Shown piece after piece: positions 1 through 10,636 of a DNA stretch of 23,225 nt (position 1 is its first letter; each line of letters opens with the position of its first letter). A program made the translations under genes and the position numbers. The stretch is from NCBI GenBank assembly GCA_001579985.1, contig LRSR01004160.1:1-23225 (forward strand). The letters run 5' to 3'. A model generated the notes under the pieces. The model ran no database searches. It saw only the letters and a list, made by a program, of their open reading frames with translations, and was not told the origin of the DNA. The stretch comes from Hypsibius dujardini (taxonomy: Eukaryota > Tardigrada > Eutardigrada > Parachela > Hypsibiidae).

Positions 1-193
1 AATCGTTGTTGCGAACAACACCGAGGAAGGTACTGTAAGTGCACGCTTTCTGCAGTAAAAAGAGCGAGCCAAACGGACAGACAGACGATCGACAGCAGAC
101 AGATAAGACTGACGAAAAATAATAACCACACAAATTACAAGTACCAACCCAAATGGGGTGGGCAGTCGACAGGTTCACCTGCATACGGTAGAG

Positions 194-505
194 TAAGGGA
201 TCATACACATATTAGGTAATCAAAAAATCTAAATTTTTTACCCACCCACCCTCGTAATACGACGTAATCATCACAGCCTCTACCCACCCCTGGATCGTAA
301 TCACAACTTAATCAATGGTCGACCCACCCCCTCCCCCCCATATACATAAAAAATTTAATTTTCGGGTTTCGTGACCACCCCCCCCCTCTTCGTAATCACT
401 ACGTAATCATAGGTCGCACCACCCAAAAATCGTAATCAAACGTAAGCTTTTCGGGTACCGCCCACCCATCCTCCCTTGATTACGTAATATGTGTATGGTC
501 CCTAA
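194..505. mobile_element. MITE-like element flanked by TAA target duplications
   Basis: Terminal inverted repeats of about 25 bp (197-222 and 477-502, beginning GGGATCATACAC) are flanked by the direct triplet TAA at 194-196 and 503-505. The interior has a marked strand asymmetry, with several C runs (CCACCC, a run of about nine C near 380) and the motif CGTAATCA repeated at least five times. There is no coding capacity. TAA duplication and GGG ends suit PIF/Harbinger-type MITEs; this assignment is inference. Confidence 0.65.
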
Positions 506-650
506 TGCTAGCAATGCAGACATATATTGGCGAGAGCCTGACTGCATTAACTGACAGGACTGACAAGATTCAGGCACCATTAACGCCAGAATAGTAACAA
601 TGCAACGTTGGCTGAAAGCAGTTGCACTACAGAACGGTACGCATTATGTA

Positions 651-698
651 CGTTCGTACGTTCGTACGTTCGTACGTTCGTACGTTCGGACGTTCGAC
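651..698. repeat. CGTTCGTA 8-bp tandem repeat
   Basis: Six tandem octamers, the first four perfect and the last two with one or two changes. The array ends 42 bp from the inferred 3' end of an ACP6-like exon. Confidence 0.9.
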
Positions 699-740
699 GA
701 AATAGTCTGTGCAGTGATCAGACTATTTCGGTGAACGTAC

Positions 741-2982
741 GAAGATTAACGAACCGAGCAATTTCTGGAGTTCTATGCGATTTTCGCGCAGCCCGGGAAT
801 TTCGTCGATGCCCTTGAAGAGCTTCTTATTGACGGCCTTTAGCTGACCGCAGAAGCTGTGGTTCGGGTATAAAATTTCGCGTTCGGCCGGCTCCGTAAAG
901 ATCGTTATCCGATCTACACAACAAAAAACACTTCCTGAATAACGATCGTTGACGGGAGGCCATAGGCAATCAAGGTTCCAGGTTCGTCACCTCCTGCTTG
1001 ATTGTCCCCGTACATGCCACTCAACAGCCACCGAGCCGATTCTATTGTCCGCATCATATTTGTCGAGCGTATACTGAAGCGAAAAATGAGCCCAAATAAA
1101 AAACGACAGCGACAATTGAAGGTAATCCTAAGAGGCGCTGTGAACTGGTCCGGCGACACTCGGACATTCGGACAAGTACGGTGCTTAAGTCAATCTTGTG
1201 CAAAATTGCAGAAGCAAAACTGGAAGGACCGTAGGACTTACTATACTTCGTGAGATTTGAAAGTCGGACTGATGAGCTTGCGCTCCTCGACGTATTTCCT
1301 CCGAATCTCTTTTCCCAAGTCATACACTTGCTCCTTCCCTAAGAAAAACAAACACACTCATCTGGCGTAACCCCTTGAACATGCAAAGAATGACGCCCAC
1401 GGCCAACAAATAGCCCAGTAGGAGGAGGTTGACCAACTCACGCCTACCCTTTGCTAAGTGTGTGGGGGGGGGACATTACCTGTTTTAGTGAGTTGACCAG
1501 CCGGAGTACCACCCTAAAACGAACGAGAAAAATTTACAAGATCAACGCTGCTCTTACTTGGGAAGATATTCAACGATCTAATTCAGAACCGTTCCAAAAT
1601 ATTTTTTTATTTAGACCTAATTAGTAATGAGTATAAAAATTTATTTCGCCGGTCAAGCTAAATGAACTTTTTTTGGTGAAATTTCAAAGTTAGCAATTGT
1701 CTCAATAGACTTGCTGTTGTGCACCGTCAATTGATTGTTGATTGGCGTATTTTTTGTCAAAGTGATTTGGCTCCTCATTGATTGCTTGATTACGTTCTTC
1801 AGCATCGTCCTTCAGTTGGTTGTTGATTGACACTATATCTGCACTTTGGATATACTACAAGGCAGTCATACGGTTCTGAATTCGACCGTTGAATATCTTC
1901 CCAAGTTAGATCGAGAGCCACGCCTACTCTCAACCATTGTCAGCAATACTTCTCCTGCCTATCTCATTATCCGTCCTATGCTCGTGCAGGCCTGACTAGC
2001 TGATAAAAACTCACTTTGAAGATGATTTTTTGGTACATTTGATCATATGGCCCGGCGGGAACAGGTTGGCCGCGGACATCCAACAGCTTATAGCTGACCG
2101 CGGGGAATGATGGATCGCCGAGAATCTTATCTTTGGGCCAATCCGGCTGCAAACAGCAATGAACCAACCAATTATTTACCAAAAGTGGCAGAATTCACCA
2201 CTTCAAAAACGGACTAATTAAGATTAGGAACTACTGAGGAAAGTCGTAGGTGGGTTGCTATCAATCTGTCAATCAATTAGGCACAGTACACGGCAGTACA
2301 GTACATATAATGTCTCGATCATTTGGTGCTGCTTTTTAGACCCACCCGTACATTATGACTGCACACATTGTGCTTCACTGCAGTCATAATATATGGTGGA
2401 TCTAAAACGCAGCACCAAATTATCGAGACAGTACAGTACATGTAGGAGTACCGTAAATAGGGTCGCGATCGAACCGGGTAGCACATCCACGAATCATTCA
2501 ATCAACTCGGGTAGCACATGCACGAATCATTCAATCAACTCGATGGATAAGTGATAAACCGGATTGATCGAATCGAACTGATCTCGAAAAACAGCGGACA
2601 GAAGAAATATACCAATGTCCAAATTACTTTGCCTAAATGCTGATCGTACAAAACAAGCAGGTTAAAAATATTCACACTACACCTGGTCTAAGAAGCTCAG
2701 TATCCGAAGCGGGCTTCTGGCACCGTGCCTGAAGAAGACTTGCACGTTCCGCAACTCCATCTGATTGAGGTCTGGGACATTTTGTCGTTCCTTGACCCGG
2801 CCAATGGAGGCGGGAGATGGACTGGCAAAGGCGTCGTCCAGGGGAGATTTCGCGTGCAGAATCTGGCGATGACTCACAAGGTAACATGTTCCGGCGAATG
2901 AACCCAGAGCGCCCACTGTACGCCACTTCCACATCATCTCTTGGGGTTGTTGTTTAGGCTTTTCCTTAACGATGAACAGCAA
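741..2982 (-). CDS. ACP6-like histidine acid phosphatase, 5' part (partial)
   Basis: Histidine-acid-phosphatase fold protein closest to lysophosphatidic acid phosphatase type 6, which removes phosphate from lysophosphatidic acid, in mammals at mitochondria. Exons on the minus strand: 2982-2683, 2146-2015, 1513-1480, 1338-1242, 1073-991 and 913 to about 741. All junctions are GT-AG and phase-consistent, giving about 273 residues. The catalytic motif RHGARSPLR is at residues 85-93 with nucleophile His86. GGTPAGQLTKTG spans the 34-nt third exon, SPTF and YIRSTN follow near 178-193, and ILYPN lies further on. The distal HD catalytic motif and C-terminus are absent; mammalian ACP6 is about 430 residues, so the gene probably continues past the left edge. 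The N-terminus has a short hydrophobic stretch (about 22-37) that could be a targeting signal or anchor. The start could be Met1 (2982) or the Met-Met pair near 2937. The last donor may instead be at 755. Family is secure; substrate is inferred. Confidence 0.86.
1554..1908. mobile_element. MITE family A, copy 1 (in an ACP6-like intron)
   Basis: Inverted termini beginning CTTGGGAAGATATTCAACG (1557-1591 and 1871-1905) match at 33 of 35 positions or better and are flanked by TTA at 1554-1556 and 1906-1908. The subterminal motif ending GAAATTTCAAAG (near 1678-1690) recurs in copies 2 and 3. Non-coding. The TTA duplication suggests a PIF/Harbinger-type MITE. Confidence 0.75.
2294..2453. mobile_element. 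MITE family B, copy 1 (in an ACP6-like intron)
   Basis: Inverted arms of about 60 bp start TGTCTCGATCATTTGGTGCTG (2311-) and end with its imperfect complement at 2430, around a centre near 2370. The element is flanked by an exact 13-bp direct repeat, CAGTACAGTACAT, at 2294-2306 and 2429-2441. A second copy is at 17247-17410. Confidence 0.7.
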
Positions 2983-3270
2983 AAAAAAAGAAATCGTAGG
3001 AAAACACTTCGTAATCCTGTAAACTTCAGAGTGGGTAAACGAGACGGGTCGGGTCCGGGAAATGAAAATTTAACGCGTGCACAGCTGATCGAAAGCAACG
3101 ATTACTAGTGCCCGCCCCTTCTAGAGCGGAGCGGGCCGAACCCGGACCCGCGGTACGGACGGCGCATCGGGGGGGGGGGCTGCGAGTCTAAACACAGCAA
3201 AGCTCGTGTGTTGAAAAAATAAAGCGTAGGTCAGCGAAAAGAAAGAAACAGATCGCTACACATACATGAA

Positions 3271-3309
3271 CAGACACAGACACAGACACAGACACAGACA
3301 CAGACAGAC
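3271..3309. repeat. CAGACA hexamer microsatellite
   Basis: About six tandem CAGACA units lie between the two divergent genes. The open frame on the minus strand through it simply reads the repeat. Confidence 0.9.
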
Positions 3310-3483
3310 GCATAAATAAATGTAATCGCAAGAGGTATGAATGAACTGTGAAAACACTCCTTTTCGTCAATAAAAAATCAACGCAAACCTACAGTCTTGG
3401 ACACGTGGTAAAAATTAAAACTAAAGCGATAAATTCTGAATTGAGGCGAATGAATGGACTGCTCGTTTGCTGAGTTTTCAGTA

Positions 3484-3709
3484 TGAGGCAAACCCTGTAT
3501 TTCGGTTCACGTCCAAATCGCTTTTAAATCGGCTCACTCATGGGTAGTCAGTAGTCAGGTCAGGTGCTTGCTTGATTTCTGTACTATGTACTAGTATACT
3601 ATAACACTCTTCTAAATCAAGCAAACAGGCACCTGCCGTCAACGAGAACCCATGAGTGAGCCGATTTAAAAGCGATTTGGATGTGAGCCGAAATACAGGG
3701 TTTGTCTCA
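3484..3709. mobile_element. Long inverted-repeat (foldback/MITE-like) element
   Basis: Outer arms 3484-3545 and 3648-3709 are complementary at 59 of 62 positions. A second, inner pair follows, around CAGGTGCTTGCTTGATTT and AAATCAAGCAAACAGGCACCTG. The transcript would fold into one long hairpin. No clear target duplication. It ends about 290 bp upstream of the PPP4R1 start codon. Confidence 0.8.
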
Positions 3710-3999
3710 CACGAGTAGTGTTTCCTTGCTCGCGTCCCATTTGGAAAATTTCCAAAACCTCTGCGAAACTAAATTTATCTTTTCCTGTTAAAATTATCTG
3801 GATAAACCAACTCAAATGCCTCCATTTTATTAACGGACTCCAAATTCCCTACAGAATCTACCTCATCTTTTGTCATCCATTCAAACAGTCGAGAACGCTG
3901 CCTTTGATTGTTGATTGACGGCCGAATTTCCTCCTTTGTTGTTTGATCAAAAGTTGAAAACCCGCACCTTATCAATCACTCTTGTCCCCACTCTTCACC

Positions 4000-6900
4000 A
4001 TGACCGAGACTGTGATGGAAATTCCCCCCAAAGAACCCGATCCGCCAGCAACCACATCAGGCGTTCCACCGGTGGACGGTACCACGAAGCTTGACGAGGA
4101 AGGATTAGTGGAGTTTGAAGAAGACTTTCCTGCGTTGGATGCTCCAGCACCATCGTCAGGCACGTCACCTCCATCACGAGGCCAGGAGGCTATCGCCCAA
4201 CCATCACCAGTGCTAGCGGAGCCTGTCTCTCCCCCGACCGGGCAGAAATTAGTGATTGGCGTGGAGGAGGAAATGGACGTGGACGAGGACATGGAGTACG
4301 AGACGGGATTGCTGGACGATTTGGAAGACGAGGAGGAGGAGGACGAAGTGATTACCTTTTCTGTGCCTTCCCCACCGACAGCCGGGGTGGCTGCCACTGC
4401 TGAAGCAAAGCCTGGTGATTCGTCAGCGACGGAGGATGATGGGCTTTCGTCGGCGAATGCGGACCAGAATGGTACTTTTTTGAAGGGATTTGCCTTGCGT
4501 GGCATCATTCCAATTTGTGCTAAGTTTTGCTCGGGTTGAATGGCCGATTCATTGATTGAGTGGGTTGCTGAAGCCTAAAGTCATCGTTTGATAGAGTGAT
4601 TGATTGGCTAAAGTTAAGCTTTTTGTTTGGTTGTTGTTTATGAGTTAAAGAGACGGATTGATTCATTGATTGCTAGTCTAAGAAACTATTTTGACTAACC
4701 TGCTGGTTAATACAAATACATAATCCCTCAGATGAAGAAATGCGATGCGAAGAAACGTCATGCATGGTGGATATTTTTTCGTTGTTTCAGGTACCAGTAC
4801 CGGTAGACTCCGTGCACTGAGCATGAATGCTAACCTGACCCTCAACCTCCAGCCTCAACAAATTGCCTTACCATCCTCTCCCTCACGAGACGGTTCCTCG
4901 TCGCCGACTATGGGACGCTTTAAAGTTACGACGTGTCAGCCGGAAAGCACCGCTTCCCCACCACGGGTACGTCATGAGAGATGATCACATAAGCAGCGGC
5001 AGTGGAATAAAGGGACAACGAAAGGAATAAGTTACTTGAAGCAATCACCTAACTTTCGTGAATGGGTCAGCATGGTTTCTGTCTTTATTGGTCAGATGCA
5101 ATTGTTTTATAGAAGGATCCGGTCCCGAACATCGTTACACCTCCAGAGCCGGACCCTCCACAGGCGGCCGCGCCACAGCAGAAGGACGAGCGTTTGATGA
5201 CTCCGCTAGAACGAATGCAGCTCTACATTGACAATCCCAACATGATGTGTCGAAACGGCGTCGCAGTGCAGTACGTCAACTTTATTAAGGACGCTGAAGA
5301 TCCGGAAGCGTTTGTGGCGGCTAGTGCAAGATTGTTCGATCGGCTAATACAAGATCAGGTATAAATATCCCCTCCCCTCACGAGAAGCTCTTGTTTCAGC
5401 TACTCTGTTCCAATGTTATTTTGTTTGAATATCGCAACAATCATATTCTAGACGTCATCTGTCTTTTTAGGAACTGTCGGTTCGAACTGCCTTTCTGGAG
5501 AATCTTCCCAGTATTGTGCGGAGCTATAAGCCTGCCTTCAAGAAACTCCGAATGATGGGCTTTCTGGGGGAGAGTATTCGCGATGAGAACTACAACGTCC
5601 GACGACTCGCCCAGGTGGCCATCGGTCAGCTGGTGGACTTTGCTCCGGAGCTGATGACACGCGAGACCATCCAGGCCTCGGTTGTGCCTTTACTCATCCA
5701 GATCTTCTACGCTGAATCCACGGCCGACTTGATGATTGATGCCTTGAATTTGTTTTGCAAAATGCTGGATAAAGTCGGGCCCGATCCGGTGCGGCGCCTG
5801 TTCATCCCTGAGTTTAACAAGCTATGCAGCCATGACATTGCACAGATTCGCCAAGTCTGTGCGCAGAATTTGGTCTTTGGTAAGGTTGGCTAAAAACGGC
5901 ATAGTACACAGTTGGGCATTTCTTCATGCCTTGCCCCTTTTGCAGTGGTACGATATTTCGCTGTGACACAAGCGGAGGAGTTCCAGGAGGAGGACGTCTA
6001 CTGTCGTGCCGTGCAGGACAAGATTATCCAGCTCAGCCAAGATTTTGCTTGGCATGTGCGAGAAACAGTCGCCAGGTAAATTCAAGTCATACAAATGGAG
6101 AAAATGTTTAAGCCATTCTGCTTTTTGCTACTCCTTGCAGTATCTTCCCCCAAGTGATCGATATCTGCCACAAGAGATGGCCTGTCTTCACTTTGCGTCA
6201 GCTAAACCTTGCCTACTCTGCCTTACTGAATGACCAAGCCAAGCAGGTAATTGGTTGTTTTTATTTTTTGGATGTTTTTTCCCCACTTTGGACTCATTGA
6301 GGTAGGCTGACACAAGTCGGACGGGTGTGGCAGATATGTAAATCGATCAAGGCAAAGATCTTGTAGCTATCACTACGAGTACTTTACTCCTGCGATTAAT
6401 GGTTACTAAATACAGATTGATTTGATTGCGGCAAAAAGTCATAGACGGAGCGATCGGGTCTTCGTTCATTGCTCTACTGATTAATGAATGATTGCATTAA
6501 CCCTTCCAGGTTCGTCGGTGGGCTACTCGCGGTCTGGGACGAGTCATCGCTACCAATGCCGAGCCCGGGAAAACTCGCCTGCATATCTCCTCCAACGGAA
6601 CCGTCGAATTCATCCCGCCCACCTCCTTCCGATTCAGTGATTCCGACTTGGGTGACTTAGACGGGAGTGCACGTCAACGCTCGAGTCCTTCCACCTCCGA
6701 GGGTGATTACCAACATACGCGCACTCGCGGTCGCTCTCAACTAAGCGCCAGCCGATCCACATTGGGCGGCGCAAATCCCGGTCATCTCCATCCCAACAAT
6801 GGGTCCGATCAACCGCGGCGCAACTACTACAACCGCCTCGGCATCTCATCCCTCTCTCATGCGCTCAACGAAGCGGGCAAGGAAAAGACGGAAGAGCGGC

Positions 6901-9452
6901 CGGATTTCAATTCGTTTCGTTTTTGGCAGAACCCCATTCCGGAGGTGGCGGTGACTGATGGGAGTGAGGTGCCGGTCGTGCTGGTCACTGATACCGCCTC
7001 TAAGCCGGAGGACGAGAGGTCAGAAGGGAAAAGTGATCGCGCTGGAGGATTGGAACCAGTTGATTTGCAAGATGTAAAGGTGGAGGCCGTGGAAGATATG
7101 AAAGAGAACGCTGATGATGTATTGAACACTTCGATGGAACTGGAAGATGATGAGAGTGCCCCGCCGGAGCAGCATCCCGAGGCCATCGTTCATGAGCTGT
7201 CTGCTGGTGCGCTAATTGAAGCTGGAAGCGGAGGCGATGTGGATGTGGCGGTGGCAGACCAAGATGCGATACGCAATAAGGTTTTGGACGATGAAATCAG
7301 CGAGGAGGGCCAAAAAGTGTTAGGGGAAGTCATTTCTCATGAGGTATGCAAAAAGAAGCTGACATTTTAAAGCAGTCATCCGATGATTGAGCCATTGATT
7401 TTGAACCGTTTATTTTTAAATTGACAGTTACAGTTTTCTGTTCCAACATGCTTGCCATATTCATGGATGTGAACTACTAACATTACGGGTTGCTCTTTCG
7501 TTCTGCTTCTAGATAACGCCTGGCACAGATGGCCAACCCGATATCAGTCCGAGTCATTCGGAGGATTTCCCGGAGTTAACGGAGAAAGCCCTCGAGAAAA
7601 TGCTGTCGCCCGATTCGGATGATACTCGATCCGTCAGCTCGGCGTCGTCTAATTCCCAAGACTTGGCAGGGGTGACCTTCACCATTCCTTCCTCCGTGCA
7701 AACACCCTTCGCGTCGTCCTTCGAAATTGACCCCTTCATCATTGAGAAGCATAGACGGCGAGATCGTGCGGTGGTTGCTCAACTGAAGGAGGCTGGAGAG
7801 CTGGCCGGACATCTAGAGGACATTCTCCCAAATGTCCAGTTTCTGAGGTTGGTGGTGGATTTTCGCGATTTTGGTGTTTTCCTCTTCCTTTTTATGCTCT
7901 ATTTGGGAGAATTTCGATCATTACGTTGTTTTCTTCAGGGAGTTTCTTGCCCTCGCGAAGGATAGCGACCGGGATACCGTCACACAAGTTGCAGTCGATT
8001 TCCCGGCCGTTGCTCTGACTGTCGGTCGCCAATTCTGGCCGGAACTTCAGGAGTGCCACAAGATTTTGGCCACCAACAACGTCATTCAAGCCCGGGAACT
8101 CATCGCAGCATCACTACCCCGGATCGCGGAAATCATCGGCTACTACCACACCGTTGTCGACCTGGTACCGCTGGTCAGCGAGTTCCTCAAGGACACGGAC
8201 GGCGTGCGGCTGAATATGATTGAGAATTACTCGGCCTTCATTATGCGTATGCCCCCGGAGATCCGTCCCCTGCACTTGCTCAGACTGTGTGAGTTTTTTA
8301 CGCCCGATGAAGAGAGGAATTGGCGGTACCGTTATGCTTGCGCGGAGCAGATTGCCCATTTGGCCCTTTTGTTCCCGCCGAAGCTGGTGGTGCGAAATCT
8401 CATGGATGGAGCGTGGTTTTTCGCCAAAGACAGGTGAGACAGGTCTTAAAACAGGCAGACCTTCCTAGCGAGAGAACGGGATGACCGTTCACACAAAATA
8501 TTTGGGCTGAACTCAAACAGAAATCAGTGAGTCTCACTTTTTTTACGAAATTTTTGTTGTTGCTGGATACCTGATTTAACTGACTTAAATGGTTTCCTGA
8601 TCTCTTTGAAACGACGTTTTTTATTCATAAGTTGATTGATTTATTTTAATAAACGAACACTCAAGCGTTTGCTCGTTTTGAGACTTTTGAAAATTTTATG
8701 GAGGTCTTGTTCCTTGAGGAATCGAGATGCCCTTATCGCTTTCGTAACTATTCTACTCGATGACCATTATGGAGACAAATTTTGTTATACATTTAATTGC
8801 TGTATTTCCTCGATAGATAGCGACAGCGCACGAGCTGTGTGACGCTAAATTGGTCCCTATTAAAATATATTCCAGAACCGGAAGATGAAGAGTTGGGACA
8901 CGAGGCAACGCTTCGAATGATTGATTGATTGGGACGTTAGGCAAAGGAGAATACTACGTGTGCGCTGTCGTTATCTATCGAGGAAATGCAGTACTTGAAT
9001 TGAATGGAATGTTTTGCAGGACTGCGGAAGTTCGAAAGAATTCCACCATCGCGCTATCCTCCATCTTCATGCGGATCGAGCAGCAGCGGGACCAGGCGAG
9101 CCGCAACGTGTTCCTTCAGAAACTGGACCTCTTCCTCCGCAACGAAGATTTTCGCTCGCGTCAGGTGTTTGCTCAAATCTGCGAAGACCTCCTCTCCAAG
9201 GCGGCGCTCAGTTTCGAGTCCTTCTCTCTGTACTTTGGCGACCGATTCTGGCCGCTCTTTGACAGCCCGGTGGTGGCGGTCCGGCTCGCCGCGGCGCGAT
9301 GCCTCATCTACATCCCGACCAGCGGGCGCAAGCAGACCTTCTTCGGCAAAGCCATGGAGAAGCTGCAGCGTGACGAGAGCCGGACAATTCAAGAGATGTA
9401 TACGGCCATTGGTGCGACAGCCAACACGGGATCATCCACCGCTGGCAACTGA
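4000..9452 (+). CDS. PPP4R1: Serine/threonine-protein phosphatase 4 regulatory subunit 1 (PPP4R1-like)
   Basis: HEAT-repeat scaffold that in other animals binds the PP4 catalytic subunit PPP4C and directs its activity. Exons: 4000-4471, 4791-4966, 5113-5358, 5471-5879, 5946-6075, 6141-6246, 6510-7343, 7513-7847, 7939-8433 and 9020-9452. All are GT-AG and phase-consistent, predicting 1211 residues (human is about 950). Residues 1 to about 216 are a Pro/Ser-rich, strongly acidic leader. Residues about 235-540 are N-terminal HEAT repeats (examples: ENYNVRRLAQVAIGQLVDFA, VAWHVRET-type helices). Residues about 540-850 form a low-complexity acidic linker, mostly in exon 7. Residues about 860-1200 form the C-terminal HEAT block, with ALTVGRQFWPEL, DLVPLVSEFLKD and ERNWRYRYACAEQ matching the family. 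The start ATG at 4000 has a good context (ttcaccATGacc). It is divergent from the ACP6-like gene and convergent with the Amt gene. The extra length lies in the leader and linker. Identity is confident; exon 2 is the least certain part. Confidence 0.93.
8799..8992. mobile_element. Inverted-repeat element in PPP4R1 intron 9
   Basis: Arms of about 34 bp, 8799-8833 and 8958-8992, share TTTCCTCGATAGATARCGAC and are near-perfect complements across a 124-bp spacer. This 586-bp intron is the largest in the gene. No coding capacity and no clear target duplication. Confidence 0.65.
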
Positions 9453-9738
9453 CATATTTGCTTACTGCGATAAATCTTATATCACTCTTCCATTTGTGTG
9501 TTGAAAAAATACCGCTAATTTCGGCGCAGTCGTCTTTTTGATATGCTTAATTTTTAGGTTATATCTTCCATATACCTTTCAGGAACGTGCTGCCGCATGG
9601 CGTAATTTGCCTTATGTTTTTAGGTTATTTTATCGGGGCGCGTTTGATCGTTGATTCTGTCTGGACTTTAGTTCGTGGGTACTACTTGCCGATTCACTGA
9701 TACTCGAAAATGAAGTGGAACCTTTTTCATCTAAATAA

Positions 9739-9942
9739 GGTGTCTGGGAACAGCAAAGCAGGTTTAGGGACCAGACAGTAAGCGGATATGGTGTCTGGGA
9801 ACAGTAAAGCAGGTTTAGGGACCAGACAGTAAGCGGATATGGTGTCTGGGAACAGTAAATCAGGTTTAGGGTCCAGACAGTAAGCGGATATGGTGTCTGG
9901 GAACAGCAAAGCAGGTTTAGGGACCAGACAGTAAGCGGATTT
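9739..9942. repeat. 51-bp minisatellite, four copies
   Basis: Units start at 9739, 9790, 9841 and 9892 with GGTGTCTGGGAACAG and differ at only a few positions. The 51-bp period is a multiple of three and stop-free on the minus strand, which creates a repetitive open frame that is not evidence of a protein. Confidence 0.95.
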
Positions 9943-9975
9943 TGCCTGAATATACACGTACGTGGTTTACTGCCC

Positions 9976-10521
9976 TTACTTGTGAAGATGTTCAAAGGTC
10001 AAATTCAGAATCGCCCCTCACTAATTTTTTGAGATAGTTTCATATTTATGATGAACAATAAATTGAATTGAACAACGAAAATTTATTTCACCGATGTAAT
10101 ACCAGGGAATGTTTTTTTGGGGGAATTTCAAAGTACAAATTATCCACCGCAAATCAATTGGTGGATTGATTGGTCCATCACTCGTTCAGTTGATTGATTG
10201 ATCGAGCTGATGTTCTACCGGTTGGATTTATCGACTGATTTTGGTTCAACGACAAATTTTACTTGGCGACTCGACGACAAAGAAACAACAAAACAGTTTT
10301 CAGTTGCACTGAAAAAGAGCTATACTAATCAACCAATCAACCAATCACTTTGTAGTGGAACTCTGCATTGTCTTGGTAATTTGAAACTTTTAAATTCCGC
10401 CGAAAAAATTCTCTGGTACCGTACTGGCGAAATAATGTTTTATATTCATTATAAATATGAGACTATAAAAAAAAAGTGAGGGGCGATCCTGAACTTGACC
10501 TTTGAATATCTTCCCAGGTGA
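9976..10521. mobile_element. MITE family A, copy 2 (full length)
   Basis: Imperfect inverted arms of well over 100 bp run inward from 9979 and 10518. The outer 44 bp share AAGATRTTCAAAGGTCAA and CGCCCCTCACT. The flanking triplets are TTA and TGA, a possible target duplication with one change. The interior contains TGATTGATTGA runs and a segment of about 260 bp (10045-10305) that recurs inverted at 14882-15127. Confidence 0.75.
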
Positions 10522-10636
10522 GATGATTGTGTCTTACCAGTTCATTTAGCGCATATTGACCATAAATATATGTATTTACATGCACAGCGATATACATAAA
10601 GCATGCGAATAAAAGCGTATGAATATAAAAACCGTT

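Larger units (their letters stand above)
2983..3999. other. Divergent intergenic region, ACP6-like / PPP4R1
   Basis: This kilobase separates two head-to-head genes, so it should hold both promoters. It contains a GC-rich patch at about 3100-3180 with a run of about ten G, a CAGACA microsatellite and a 226-bp inverted-repeat element. I see no convincing TATA box or other positioned promoter motif. Confidence 0.5.
9453..10636. other. Convergent intergenic region, PPP4R1 / Amt
   Basis: Tail-to-tail spacer. It holds the 51-bp minisatellite and a full-length family A MITE, which together fill more than half of it. A GATAAA variant near 9467 is the only poly(A)-like signal I see for PPP4R1. I see no gene here. 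Confidence 0.5.

Noticed and set aside
1-32. Possible next ACP6-like exon after CTTACAG at the left edge
   Set aside because: Neither plausible phase gives sequence matching the family, and only 32 bases are visible.
1269-1300. CTGATGAG resembling a hammerhead ribozyme core
   Set aside because: No GAAA partner or stem arrangement follows, and it is the antisense of an ACP6-like exon.
3972-4508. 178-residue minus-strand open frame over PPP4R1 exon 1
   Set aside because: It is a Ser/Gly/Pro-biased shadow of the real acidic exon, with no domain and no splice partners.
9630-9995. 121-residue minus-strand open frame with 17-residue protein repeats
   Set aside because: Produced by the 51-bp minisatellite period; no start context, domain or homology.
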